From NCBI GenBank assembly GCA_002495535.1, contig DAFX01000085.1, forward strand, positions 1 to 51,394: a stretch of 51,394 bases of DNA, given 5' to 3'. The stretch's first letter is position 1; every line of letters starts with the position of its first letter. The notes beneath the pieces were generated by a model that was not told the DNA's origin, made no database searches, and was given only the letters and a program-made list of their open reading frames with translations. The position numbers were made by a program, and so were the translations under genes. Shown one piece after another: positions 1-8,512 of this stretch. The DNA is from Euryarchaeota archaeon UBA433 (GTDB lineage Archaea > Thermoplasmatota > Poseidoniia > Poseidoniales > Poseidoniaceae).

Positions 1-16
1 AGATGGATCACCTCCT
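1..16 (+). rRNA. 16S rRNA, 3' end only
   Basis: The first bases carry the universal small-subunit rRNA 3' end, TGGATCACCTCCT, including the anti-Shine-Dalgarno core CACCTCCT. The rest of the gene lies outside the window. A strong hairpin with a T tract follows at once, and the next gene is a convergent protein gene, so this 16S gene is not followed by tRNA-Ala or 23S. Several genes in this window carry matching ribosome-binding sites, for example GGAGG before nrdA and GTGATCC before argS. The exact mature 3' nucleotide is uncertain by a few bases. Confidence 0.85.
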
Positions 17-25
17 AAGAAAACC

Positions 26-71
26 GGAGGCTGGAGCTCTTTGTCGAGCTCCAGTCTCCACCTCTTTTTTT
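26..71 (+). terminator. Terminator hairpin downstream of 16S rRNA
   Basis: The arms 26-39 and 46-59 pair over 14 bp with one G-T wobble around a 6-nt loop. A run of seven T follows at 65-71. It most likely ends the 16S transcript. It could also be part of a processing stem, but there is no room downstream for another rRNA. Confidence 0.75.
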
Positions 72-157
72 GGCCTATGCCACTTTACTTTTTACACCGG
101 TTCTACGGAAAAATCGATCACCGTTTCATTTCCAGCATTGGATGAGGATCTCCTCAT

Positions 158-1036
158 TCACGATGTTAATTTTTCAATCATGGATTGACGGAACGTCAGC
201 AATCGCAATCGCGGTGCTTCGGCATTGACAGTGATGGTTGCACCACGATTGAAATGAACTTCATCCCAACCGTCGGGGACCACATAGCCTCGGTGCATAT
301 CAGAAGTTAGAGTGGTGGCATCTTTTGTCCAGTCCATCCACGCCCAAGGGCGTTTGCTGCGTTCTTCATGAGAGACGTCTCTTGCCACTACGAAATAATG
401 GGTGTCAATTTGATCTTGGTTCACCATTGATTGCAATTGATTCAATTCTTCGGTGGAGATGGTGTGATTAAGCCATGCTCCCTGCCCCAACCAGGTTGAA
501 AATAAGAGTCCACTGCTCTGCTGTTCACATTTCTGCTCGCCTCTGCGAAGGTGGTATTTGCTCGGGGCGTATTGGTGCGTATTGGCAATCAGCAAATCAT
601 TCATTGCGGGATCTGTTGTGAACCGATTGCCCGATGTGGAATCGATGATGGCTTGAAGGCGAGGTAAATCGTTGACAATTGCCTTTCCAGATAGGGCCTG
701 GCGAACATCAGCTGCGAATGTTTCGACGTTTGAATCCATATAAAATCCAAAACTCCCCTCGGGGTCTTCTTCTCTTGGGTGCGAATTGACGCCCATAACC
801 GGGGTTGCTGCATCGATGTTGTGGGAGATGCTGGTGAGGGTTCCGTCACCACCAAGCACAATCACAAGGTCACGGCCGATGAAATCAGCCCGTCGGACCC
901 GTTCTCGTGCTCGTATGTCGATTCTTAATCCACCACGCTCTTTGCTGCAACGCTCTAATTCTGCAGTGATGATGTGAAGGCTAGCATCGTGCACGGCTTC
1001 GAAATTTTTCTTGTACACAACCAACACATCCGACAC
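158..1036 (-). CDS. NAD kinase, NADK2/NADK3-like
   Basis: Probable ATP-NAD kinase, which makes NADP in the cytoplasm. The 292-residue protein has the family signature GGDGT at residues 62-66. The second conserved motif, usually NE, reads AMND at 144-147. The nucleotide-loop region begins SSG at 174 and reads STWLGQGAW where most family members have a T-G-S-T-A pattern, so it is closer to the mitochondrial/plant NADK2/NADK3 branch than to typical bacterial PpnK. The start is GTG at 1036, supported by AAGGAGGGG at 1042-1050, five bases upstream. It converges on the 16S terminator and diverges from the next gene. Family is fairly sure; activity is inferred because one motif is unusual. Confidence 0.8.
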   Translation of the reverse strand: MSDVLVVYKKNFEAVHDASLHIITAELERCSKERGGLRIDIRARERVRRADFIGRDLVIVLGGDGTLTSISHNIDAATPVMGVNSHPREEDPEGSFGFYMDSNVETFAADVRQALSGKAIVNDLPRLQAIIDSTSGNRFTTDPAMNDLLIANTHQYAPSKYHLRRGEQKCEQQSSGLLFSTWLGQGAWLNHTISTEELNQLQSMVNQDQIDTHYFVVARDVSHEERSKRPWAWMDWTKDATTLTSDMHRGYVVPDGWDEVHFNRGATITVNAEAPRLRLLTFRQSMIEKLTS

Positions 1037-1136
1037 ATGAGCCCCTCCTTGGTGATGCCACGGGGTGCTCCCTCTTCAACACCGCCCTACTGATTGGAAT
1101 ACGATGATTCATGTACTTCACCCCTCATGTCCACCT

Positions 1137-1790
1137 ATGCAACCTTCACCGTGGGACGATGCCTCAGATAACACAGCCTCTTCAGAGGCGCCCGTGCCGA
1201 TCCAAATTGGCACCACTGCACCAGCAGAAAACCAGCCCGCTTTTGGGGAACAACCCATGCTCGTTGGAGCGACTGCACAACCCTTTCAATACGCTCAACA
1301 ACCCCTCATGATCAGTCAACAACCCTCTTCATCGGCCAAAATCATTGGTGTTTTCGTCGTCATCTTTGCAGTTCTTGGCATGATGGGTGAACTGGGTAGT
1401 TACCTTACACCAGGGGCATCAAGTGCCCCAATCAGTTTGATTTTGATCAGTATTTTCACCCTCATTTTGAACGGGGTAATGATCGCAGGTGGGGTAATGA
1501 TGGTGAATTATCAACGCCGAGGCTTGATGCTCACGCTCTGTGTGGTCGCTGCACTTGCCGTCCTTCAAGTTGCAGCCTTGCAAATCGCTGTCGATTACGA
1601 TACCATGTATGAAAATGGAGACATCACCGAAGAGGAATATGAGTTCTTGACCGATGACAATGTGGGTGATGCTGTCTCCATTGTAGGCTCAATCTTCGTT
1701 GTCCTTTGCAATGGCGTATGCTTGGGCTTGGTCGCGATTCCATTAATGGTGTCAAACAACGGCCTGGACGATTCGAAACTGTTCGGGTGA
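1137..1790 (+). CDS. Four-helix membrane protein of unknown function
   Basis: I do not recognise a family. The N-terminal 65 residues are Pro/Gln/Ala-rich and probably disordered. Four hydrophobic segments follow at about residues 68-86, 99-121, 130-150 and 180-205. An acidic loop (about 153-177) rich in Asp and Glu lies between helices 3 and 4. The start is uncertain: ATG at 1137 gives a natural acidic N-terminus, but ATG at 1104 and GTG at 1065 are in frame. No clear ribosome-binding site or TATA box decides between them. The gene runs divergently from NAD kinase and in the same direction as YjbQ, 43 bases downstream. Confidence 0.65.
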   Translation: MQPSPWDDASDNTASSEAPVPIQIGTTAPAENQPAFGEQPMLVGATAQPFQYAQQPLMISQQPSSSAKIIGVFVVIFAVLGMMGELGSYLTPGASSAPISLILISIFTLILNGVMIAGGVMMVNYQRRGLMLTLCVVAALAVLQVAALQIAVDYDTMYENGDITEEEYEFLTDDNVGDAVSIVGSIFVVLCNGVCLGLVAIPLMVSNNGLDDSKLFG

Positions 1791-1833
1791 ATGCACCTCA
1801 ACCATCAACAACCTCAGGGTCCTTCGACGACTC

Positions 1834-2301
1834 ATGGGCACACTTGTGACTGGGCTATCGGCAACCTATGTGGAAGAATTATGGATCAACACCGAGGAAC
1901 GGTATGAGATTCGTTGCATCACTCGAGATGTTCAGCGTATTGTCAAAGAGAGTGGAATTGTTGATGGTTTAGTGCTCGTTAATCCGATGCACATCACCGC
2001 CTCCTGTTACGTGAATGACTTGGAATATGGGTTGCACCATGACATCCGACAGTGGTTGGAACACCTCGCCCCTTTCTACGGCATTCATGGGAAAGATGGC
2101 GCCGAGTATCAACATCACCGTACCGGTGAAGACAACGGAGATGCTCATCTCAAACGCCAACTGCTTGGTCAACAAGTGACAATGGCAGTTCAAAACGGGC
2201 AATTGCATTTGGGCACATGGGAGCAAATCCACTATGCCGAGTTTGATGGCCAACGGGACAAAAGAATCCTTGTGAAGGTGGTTGGACTTCTTCCTGAATG
2301 A
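1834..2301 (+). CDS. YjbQ family protein (UPF0047)
   Basis: A 155-residue member of the YjbQ/UPF0047 family. Some members have been reported to have secondary thiamine-phosphate synthase activity. The conserved C-terminal signature HHRTGEDNGDAHLKRQLLG spans about residues 95-113 and supplies the His and Asp residues that line the metal site in this trimeric fold. HITAS at about 53-57 matches the conserved early motif. Length is normal for the family. No thiamine genes are nearby, so context does not support a thiamine role here. The biochemical function is inferred from the family only. Confidence 0.85.
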   Translation: MGTLVTGLSATYVEELWINTEERYEIRCITRDVQRIVKESGIVDGLVLVNPMHITASCYVNDLEYGLHHDIRQWLEHLAPFYGIHGKDGAEYQHHRTGEDNGDAHLKRQLLGQQVTMAVQNGQLHLGTWEQIHYAEFDGQRDKRILVKVVGLLPE

Positions 2302-2328
2302 CATCGCTGCTTTCTCGCTAGGGCAGAC

Positions 2329-2337
2329 TTCTATAAC
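2329..2337 (+). promoter_or_regulatory. TATA box for the GIDE-like gene
   Basis: TTCTATAAC, with TATAA at 2332-2336, begins about 27 bases before the ATG at 2359. There is no ribosome-binding site between them, the layout of an archaeal leaderless promoter. Confidence 0.5.
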
Positions 2338-2358
2338 CGCATCAACTCATCGCGTTGT

Positions 2359-3819
2359 ATGGAAGAACAGAAGCCTGATTTTAATCAGGGGTTCTTCATG
2401 TTCACCTACCCCTACACTTGGCAAGGATGGCTGGTTTGGGTTCTTATTTTCATCGTGATGGCCATTGGCATTGTTCGTGGCTTTTTATTCTCGCTTGAGA
2501 ACCTCGTAATCACTCTCGCTATGTTGCCCTTTTTGGCTATTTTTTCACCCACTGCACTCGAGGCAAAATTGCATAAAATGAGGACAGAAGCCCCCCAACC
2601 TGAAGATCTCGAAGCTCATGCGTTGGCTTCGGGTTACAATTTGACCGATTGGTTTTACGGTCACACAGAGTATGTGCCTACTGCGGACCCAAGCGATTGG
2701 GTGTTACCTGCACCGGGCCCACTTTCATGGTTTATGCAGCGGCCCTATCACCCGGATCCAGGAAATGAACCACTGCCAGAACACCCGCTGAAAATAGGCA
2801 CTCCACGGCCTGCTGACTTGTCGAGTTATGGGTTGTTCATGCTGATGTTCGTATCCGGTATGTTCACCTTTGCAGTGTTCGGTATCACCGGTGCCCAAGC
2901 TTCATTTTCAGGTGGCAATAATCGAATGCTTCTCTTGCCCTACATCACGATTGGTGTGGGGGTCGTTTGGTTGATCATGGGCTACCTCAAACAACGTCAA
3001 CAAGGCGTGATTGTCGATACGGCTACAAAAGCGGTTCAAGGGGCAGTTGTTGGTGCAGGGGAATACGTCGGCCAAGTTCGCCCCACCTGGTCGGGAGCCA
3101 TGGATGTGAAAGTGGACGGCCACCCCTCTCGAATCGTCCCCGGATGCGTCTCATACAGGTGGCAATACGAAGTCTTGATTCGTGAGAGAAAGGTGACATA
3201 TCGAAACGGCCGGGCGCGAATCACGACCGTTGATCGCTGGCGGGATGTGCGGTCACAACGAGGTGATGTTCCGTTCCTGCTCCATGACGGAACAGGTGCG
3301 ATTTACACACGCCCATCGACCTTTGCAAGCCAAGATTGGGGCCAATATACAAAACGATGGGAAGCCAGCAACAGAGACACATTACGCGATTCATATTGGC
3401 GCTTTTTCCAACACCGCCTTCATAGAAGCGGACAGGTTCTGCGCCATCGATGGACAATTCATGCTCTTCGCTTGGGCAATCCAGTCTATGCACTGGGAAT
3501 GGCAGAACCCCGTCCGCATGAAGAATTGGCATGGCCAGGGGTGAACGACGTGGTGGACTCTGAGACCTGCAAGCCACCTGCAGTTGAGAATGAGAACAGC
3601 ACCTTTTGGTCTTCTCCAGAATTGAGTAAAGTCGATTACGAAAATCCGACTGCAAACGCCAGACTGCACTTGATTGGCAAGGATACACCTGGTATGCCAG
3701 CGATGATCAAGCGCGGTACGGAACTTGCCAACATCGCCAAACTTCGGTCAAGGACAGAATTGCTGTTCATCCCCTTTATCACCACGGTTGCGGGTATATT
3801 CATGCTCTTATTGTTGTGA
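2359..3819 (+). CDS. Membrane protein with GIDE-like (MULAN-type) domain
   Basis: A 486-residue membrane protein. Hydrophobic segments lie near residues 23-65 (one or two helices), 155-175, 190-207 and at the extreme C-terminus (about 470-486). Between the central and last helices is a soluble region that begins AVQGAVVGAGEYVGQV, includes a PGCVSYRWQYEV stretch and FLLHDGTGAIY, and ends with LGNPVYALGMAE. That order resembles the GIDE domain of the mitochondrial E3 ligase MULAN and its prokaryotic relatives. No RING finger is present, so ubiquitin ligase activity is not implied. The call rests on motif order and is moderate. A TATA box 27 bases upstream suggests a leaderless mRNA. Confidence 0.6.
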   Translation: MEEQKPDFNQGFFMFTYPYTWQGWLVWVLIFIVMAIGIVRGFLFSLENLVITLAMLPFLAIFSPTALEAKLHKMRTEAPQPEDLEAHALASGYNLTDWFYGHTEYVPTADPSDWVLPAPGPLSWFMQRPYHPDPGNEPLPEHPLKIGTPRPADLSSYGLFMLMFVSGMFTFAVFGITGAQASFSGGNNRMLLLPYITIGVGVVWLIMGYLKQRQQGVIVDTATKAVQGAVVGAGEYVGQVRPTWSGAMDVKVDGHPSRIVPGCVSYRWQYEVLIRERKVTYRNGRARITTVDRWRDVRSQRGDVPFLLHDGTGAIYTRPSTFASQDWGQYTKRWEASNRDTLRDSYWRFFQHRLHRSGQVLRHRWTIHALRLGNPVYALGMAEPRPHEELAWPGVNDVVDSETCKPPAVENENSTFWSSPELSKVDYENPTANARLHLIGKDTPGMPAMIKRGTELANIAKLRSRTELLFIPFITTVAGIFMLLLL

Positions 3820-3856
3820 CAGTGAGGTTCATGACCCCGGTCCCAGTGGGCCAAAC

Positions 3857-5077
3857 ATGGCAGAAGATGTTGTGATTGTTGGCGGAGCAAGAACCCCTTT
3901 TTGTGAATGGGTTGGCGGAAAGCGCGGTGATGGGAAAAACGGTGGCTTGTTGAAGTCGGTAAGCGCTCAGCAACTTGGTGGAATTGCCATCAAAGGTGCG
4001 CTTGAAGCAACGGGGACAGATCCCGCAACCGTCGATCATGTTGTGATGGGTTACGCCCTGCAAACATGCGCTCAGTCGATCTACGGCTCTCGTCACGCAG
4101 GACTGCAGGCTGGCATCCCGCAAGAAGTGCCAATGCTCACTTTGTCTCGTATCTGTGGTTCAGGCGTACAGTCGATTGTCACTGGGGCTCAAATGATCAT
4201 GCTCGATGAGGCATCGACCGTCGTTTCAGGTGGTATGGAAAACTCAAGTCAGGCACCTCATGTTCTCCGTGGTGCCCGTGAAGGTTGGAAACTCGGACGC
4301 TCTCCCAAAGTTGAAGATTACTTTATGACCAACCTCCAAGATGAAACATGTGGGCTCTTTATGGCTCAAACTTCCGATGAACTGTGCAAAAGAAAAGGCG
4401 TCACACGTGAAGAAATCGATGCTTTCGCAGCGCTTTCCCATACGAGGACGGCTGCTTCAATCGAAGCGGGCCTGTTCGAGCAGGAAATCACGCCCGTGAC
4501 CATCAAGAGCCGCCGCGGTGACAAAGTCATCACCCACAAGGATGAGGACCATGTGGTCAAGAACTGCACAGCAGAAAGTCTTGCAGCATTACCAACTGCT
4601 TTTGGACCAGAGTCATTTGTCACTGCTGGAAACGCATCTGGTATTGTTGACGGTGCCGCTGCAGTGGTGATAAAATCAGCCTCACAAGCCGAGGCAGACG
4701 GAGATCAACCGCTCGCCCGCATCGTTTCTTGGGGCATCGTTGGCCTCGAACCAGCCATTATGTCCTATGGCCCGGTTCCAGCGTCACGAAAGGCTCTTGA
4801 AAAAGCGAGTTTGAAGGTCGAGGACATCGACCGCTGGGAAATCAACGAAGCATTTGCAGGACAGGCACTTGCATGCATCAAGGATCTTGGCCTGGATGTT
4901 AAGAACGTCAACGTCAATGGTGGGGCTGTGGGTATTGGCCATCCGTTGGCAGCTACAGGAACCCGTTTGGTCCTGACCCTTGCGCATGAGTTGAAGCGAA
5001 GCGGTGGACGCTACGGTGTAGCAACAGCCTGCATCGGCGGCGGTCAGGGCATTGCCATGATCATCGAATCCATCTGA
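3857..5077 (+). CDS. Acetyl-CoA acetyltransferase (thiolase)
   Basis: A 406-residue thiolase that condenses or cleaves acyl-CoA and acetyl-CoA in the cytoplasm. The nucleophilic Cys100 sits in LSRICGSGVQS. The second motif, NVNGGAVGIGHPLAATG, gives His362, and the third, ACIGGGQG, gives Cys392, so the catalytic triad is intact. It looks like the bacterial biosynthetic/degradative thiolase, not the archaeal thiolase normally linked to HMG-CoA synthase and a DUF35 protein, neither of which is nearby. An upstream in-frame start at 3725 would overlap the preceding gene, so the start is placed at ATG 3857, where MAEDVVIVGGARTPF begins as in homologues. Direction in vivo (ketone or fatty-acid degradation versus mevalonate feed) cannot be decided. 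Confidence 0.92.
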   Translation: MAEDVVIVGGARTPFCEWVGGKRGDGKNGGLLKSVSAQQLGGIAIKGALEATGTDPATVDHVVMGYALQTCAQSIYGSRHAGLQAGIPQEVPMLTLSRICGSGVQSIVTGAQMIMLDEASTVVSGGMENSSQAPHVLRGAREGWKLGRSPKVEDYFMTNLQDETCGLFMAQTSDELCKRKGVTREEIDAFAALSHTRTAASIEAGLFEQEITPVTIKSRRGDKVITHKDEDHVVKNCTAESLAALPTAFGPESFVTAGNASGIVDGAAAVVIKSASQAEADGDQPLARIVSWGIVGLEPAIMSYGPVPASRKALEKASLKVEDIDRWEINEAFAGQALACIKDLGLDVKNVNVNGGAVGIGHPLAATGTRLVLTLAHELKRSGGRYGVATACIGGGQGIAMIIESI

Positions 5078-5188
5078 TCACCCAAGGTGTTCTGACGGTT
5101 TTATTTGGTTTCACCTTCCCGTGTTTACACTCCAATGAAGATCATTTGCCCACAAGCAGTTTGATTCTCATGACCAAGCATACAGGAG

Positions 5189-5195
5189 TATATAT
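5189..5195 (+). promoter_or_regulatory. TATA box for the RND exporter run
   Basis: TATATAT lies 24-30 bases before the ATG at 5219 with no ribosome-binding site between, a leaderless archaeal promoter. It follows the only sizeable gap (5078-5218) in this area, so it probably drives the downstream run. Confidence 0.65.
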
Positions 5196-5218
5196 GCCTC
5201 AAGCCTCAGGGAATAACT

Positions 5219-7999
5219 ATGAAAAATCCATTTGAAGCGATGAGCAATGCTAGTGTGAGTCGTCCGAAAACGGTTTTTGCGTTTGTCATGCTTGCCATTC
5301 TCCTGCTGTCAGCAGGAGGGATGCACCTTCAATTCGATAACAGCGAGGATGGTTTCTTCCCCGATGATGAAAACGTGAGGCTGCTCGAAGAAATCGAAAG
5401 TGAGTATCAGGCATCAATCGACTTCGTACGCATTATTGATGACCTCAATGAAGGTGATTTGCTGCTCAGTCCTACATGGAACCATTTGGCTCACACTGAA
5501 GCACGAATGATCAATGACACTAATTTTGCTCCCTATCACTATCCCTTGTTCGGCACTCAAGCCAACAGTGGTCTCGCGGGCTACGCCTATCAGTGGCAAC
5601 TGTACCAAGATCCCGTTTCGGCAACATGGGTTGGCCCAGTTCAAGCCTCGATTAATGACGTCTTGTTGGCGGATGATGCAAACCTCACAGGAGCACTTGC
5701 CAACCTTTCAGCATCCGCTTCTTTGATTCCCTCTGCCGACCCATTGACGGGGCAGGAACTGGTCAACTGGGATGCTGGTGAACCTTCAGAATGGCTCGAA
5801 CGGTTGGATCAAGGAGCGAACTTGACCGCCTCACTTGGCGCCATGCTCGGGATGATGGAAAGCCTCAACATGAACCGAACTGGTGCTCAAATTGGCCAAA
5901 TTTCAGCAGTCAGTGGCCCTCTAAGCGGTCAACTTGGCTTGCTTACGGGTTTGCAATCTATTGATTACCGAAGCGCTATGCTTGGTTCTCTCCCTGTTGC
6001 AGATCGAGAAAACGATCCTTGGAATTCATCTGGTCCAGTTTTGACCACGCTTGTCGTTAGCACAGAACCTGCAGATTATGATGTGGAGATACTCGGTGAT
6101 GTGCAGGTCAAAATCACTGAATGGTCTGAACTCATGATCGTCGATCTGCAAACCACATCAGGTGATGAAGGCATCAGAACGTTCTCGTTTTCACAATTCA
6201 GCGAGGGTGCAAATGCAAACCTCGGAAAAGAAATCGGAATGCTCACCAGTGCAGCCCTGCTCCTCTTGGCTATCATTCTGTGGTTCAATTTCCGTTCAGT
6301 TCGAGATACGGCTTACGTCACCACGCTCACTGTTTTGGCTATTGCTGCAACCTACGGTGTTTCAGGCTGGCTTCAATTCCTTGGCGTCAATATGGTTTTC
6401 AATGCAGCAATGAATTCAATTCCGGTTCTCCTTCTGGCCATTGGTGTCGATTATGGTCTCCACGTTGTCATTCGGATCAGAGAGGAGTTGAGTATTCTCG
6501 ACTCGAAAGATTCTATAGAGCGGAAGACAATAAAAGATTTTTCCTATGAGGCTCGTCAAATTGCGGTCCGAAGAGGTACCGTGTTAACATCGATTGCTTT
6601 GGTCATCGCCATTTTTACAGACATGGTTGGTTTCCTCTCATTCCGTTTCTCTTCACTGGCGTTTTTACAGGTGTTTGGTACCGTAATCGCCATTGGTTTA
6701 TTCTTGGTGTATTTGTTGAGCATTACCGCTCTTCCTGCTTTGATGCTGATCTTCCCTCCAAAGAAACTCAACCTGGAAAAAGCAAGCAGCATCACAATTG
6801 GACCAGTTGCAAATGCTTTGGCTCGTCTCTCGGCTTCCCCGATGAAGGTGGGTATGATTGCCTTGCTTCTGTTGACGCCGATGTATTTTGGATTCCAACA
6901 ACTGGAAGTCGGATTCGATCAAAGGGACCAATTCGATGACGAAGTACCTGTGGTCGCAGATTTCTTACTTCTTTCTGATGAATTCCAGAACAGCAGATCC
7001 CCTCTCTATGTTGTGGTCGATGTGGATGTGCTGTCGCCCGACGGGTACGCTGCTTGGTTAGCGGCTGAACAAGTGCTGCTCAATAGCCCAGATGTCAGTG
7101 GGGCACCGAGTGGCTTGTGGACGGCCTTGAACGAGGCACAGGTTCGTGATCAAGACCTTGCAAACCTCATGTCGAACCTTGACGACACCAATCAATCCAC
7201 ATGGGATGAGCTTGCAACTTACCTCCTCACCAACGAAAATGGACGTGAACTTACCAGTTCGTTGTTGGCTTCTGACGGGCAGCAAACTGTCATCTCCTTC
7301 CAGGCTGAAACGCTCGATTGGCAAGCGACAATTGACCTAAATCAGCGAATGGTTGATGCTCTTGAAGGTGCAGAGAATGGCTTGGATTCCGACGCTCAAT
7401 TGAGGGTTGGAGGTCGCAGCCTGATCCTTGCACAAACCACATCCGATGTGGCAGATTCTGCTATCATTTCCACTGGTGTCGTAGCGATTGTGATCTTATT
7501 CATGCTTGTTGGGATTCATTCGGTTCGTCAGCGCGACGTCATCCAAGGGGCTGCCAGAGGCTTTGTCTCTTGGATCCCATTGATGATGGTCGTGGGTTGG
7601 GTGTATGGTCTCATGGGCTTCACAGGGTACCAAATCAATTCGCAAACTGTGACAATCGGTGCGCTCTCGTTGGGCCTTGGTGTGGACTATGCGGTGCATT
7701 TCTCGATTCGCTTGGAAGAAGAAGTGGAACACAACCCAGCCGCAGGTTCCCATTTTTGGGTGGCAAACGCTTCCGCAACAACCGGTCGTGCTATGTGGAT
7801 GGCGGCCCTGACCACTGCTGGTGGCTTTGCCGTTCTGAACCTCTCATCTTTGTTGCCATTGCGACTGTTCGGACAAGCCTTCGTGATTGCCATCGCTCTT
7901 GCTCTGCTGTCCAGTTTGGTCATTTTGCCGGCCTTCTATTCGATGTTCCTCAAGAAGGATGCTGAGAAATATCTGGCCGCACTTGGGGAGGAGGAGTGA
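5219..7999 (+). CDS. RND superfamily exporter (MmpL/HAE3-like)
   Basis: A 926-residue transporter with the duplicated RND layout: one helix (about 17-35), a large extracytoplasmic loop (40-335) and five helices (340-515), then the same plan repeated (helix near 590, loop 610-735, helices 740-905). Each half carries the conserved Asp of the fourth helix in GVDYG (Asp411) and GVDYA (Asp823), residues used for proton relay in RND pumps. The two-domain single-chain form resembles the MmpL, HpnN and archaeal HAE3 group, which move lipids or hydrophobic compounds. The substrate is unknown. The end of the gene holds GGGGAGGAGGAG, the ribosome-binding site of the next gene two bases downstream, implying coupled expression with the ABA4-like gene. 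Confidence 0.85.
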   Translation: MKNPFEAMSNASVSRPKTVFAFVMLAILLLSAGGMHLQFDNSEDGFFPDDENVRLLEEIESEYQASIDFVRIIDDLNEGDLLLSPTWNHLAHTEARMINDTNFAPYHYPLFGTQANSGLAGYAYQWQLYQDPVSATWVGPVQASINDVLLADDANLTGALANLSASASLIPSADPLTGQELVNWDAGEPSEWLERLDQGANLTASLGAMLGMMESLNMNRTGAQIGQISAVSGPLSGQLGLLTGLQSIDYRSAMLGSLPVADRENDPWNSSGPVLTTLVVSTEPADYDVEILGDVQVKITEWSELMIVDLQTTSGDEGIRTFSFSQFSEGANANLGKEIGMLTSAALLLLAIILWFNFRSVRDTAYVTTLTVLAIAATYGVSGWLQFLGVNMVFNAAMNSIPVLLLAIGVDYGLHVVIRIREELSILDSKDSIERKTIKDFSYEARQIAVRRGTVLTSIALVIAIFTDMVGFLSFRFSSLAFLQVFGTVIAIGLFLVYLLSITALPALMLIFPPKKLNLEKASSITIGPVANALARLSASPMKVGMIALLLLTPMYFGFQQLEVGFDQRDQFDDEVPVVADFLLLSDEFQNSRSPLYVVVDVDVLSPDGYAAWLAAEQVLLNSPDVSGAPSGLWTALNEAQVRDQDLANLMSNLDDTNQSTWDELATYLLTNENGRELTSSLLASDGQQTVISFQAETLDWQATIDLNQRMVDALEGAENGLDSDAQLRVGGRSLILAQTTSDVADSAIISTGVVAIVILFMLVGIHSVRQRDVIQGAARGFVSWIPLMMVVGWVYGLMGFTGYQINSQTVTIGALSLGLGVDYAVHFSIRLEEEVEHNPAAGSHFWVANASATTGRAMWMAALTTAGGFAVLNLSSLLPLRLFGQAFVIAIALALLSSLVILPAFYSMFLKKDAEKYLAALGEEE

Positions 8000-8001
8000 T
8001 T

Positions 8002-8478
8002 ATGGAACTTTTCGAAATCATGTTTTGGGCGTCCTCTCTTTGGATCGTTCCATTCTGGTCGTTGATGTGGTTTGTTCCAAATCACGCCTATACGCAGCGG
8101 TTTGTTGGCGACTTACGATGGTGCTTTATTCCGTTGCTTCTCCCGTATAGCATCCTCGCATTGCCTGAAGTAGGTACTATATTACTTACATTTTCAACAC
8201 AAATGCCAACACCTGAAATCGTCATTGATTTGTTCCAGGAAGATCAGGTGATTATGCTCGGTTGGCTTCACTTTTTGGCGTTCGATATGTTCGTAGGGCG
8301 CTTCATTTGGCTGCGAATGCTAGCAGCAGAACGCCCACTTTACGTATCGACACCAGTTCTGATTCTTTGCATGATGATGGCCCCATTAGGCTGCGCAATC
8401 GGTGTGGCCGCTACATGGGAATCGGGTGTGGCAATGGACACTCGTGCATCCTCCAACACTCCTGTGGAACTGGATTGA
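8002..8478 (+). CDS. ABA4-like (DUF4281) membrane protein
   Basis: A 158-residue polytopic membrane protein with four hydrophobic segments (about 5-25, 41-64, 82-105 and 115-140). The stretch WLHFLAFDMFVGRFIWLR at about 88-105, followed by PLGCAIG, matches the signature of the ABA DEFICIENT 4 family, best known in plants and cyanobacteria and needed for neoxanthin formation. Whether archaeal members act on carotenoids is not known. The ATG at 8002 is preferred over GTG at 7996 because a strong GGAGGAG lies just upstream inside the RND gene. The tight link to an RND exporter suggests a shared membrane-lipid or pigment role (inference). Confidence 0.65.
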   Translation: MELFEIMFWASSLWIVPFWSLMWFVPNHAYTQRFVGDLRWCFIPLLLPYSILALPEVGTILLTFSTQMPTPEIVIDLFQEDQVIMLGWLHFLAFDMFVGRFIWLRMLAAERPLYVSTPVLILCMMMAPLGCAIGVAATWESGVAMDTRASSNTPVELD

Positions 8479-8512
8479 GGATGGTTCAAAGCCTGTGCCA
8501 CGATGGCCAAGC

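Noticed and set aside
3..188. A 61-codon frame at the left edge
   Set aside because: It begins inside the 16S 3' end and runs through the terminator hairpin.
3725..3856. Upstream extension of the thiolase
   Set aside because: It overlaps the end of the preceding gene and has a Cys/Ser-rich, non-homologous composition; thiolases start at the MAEDVVIVGGARTPF position.
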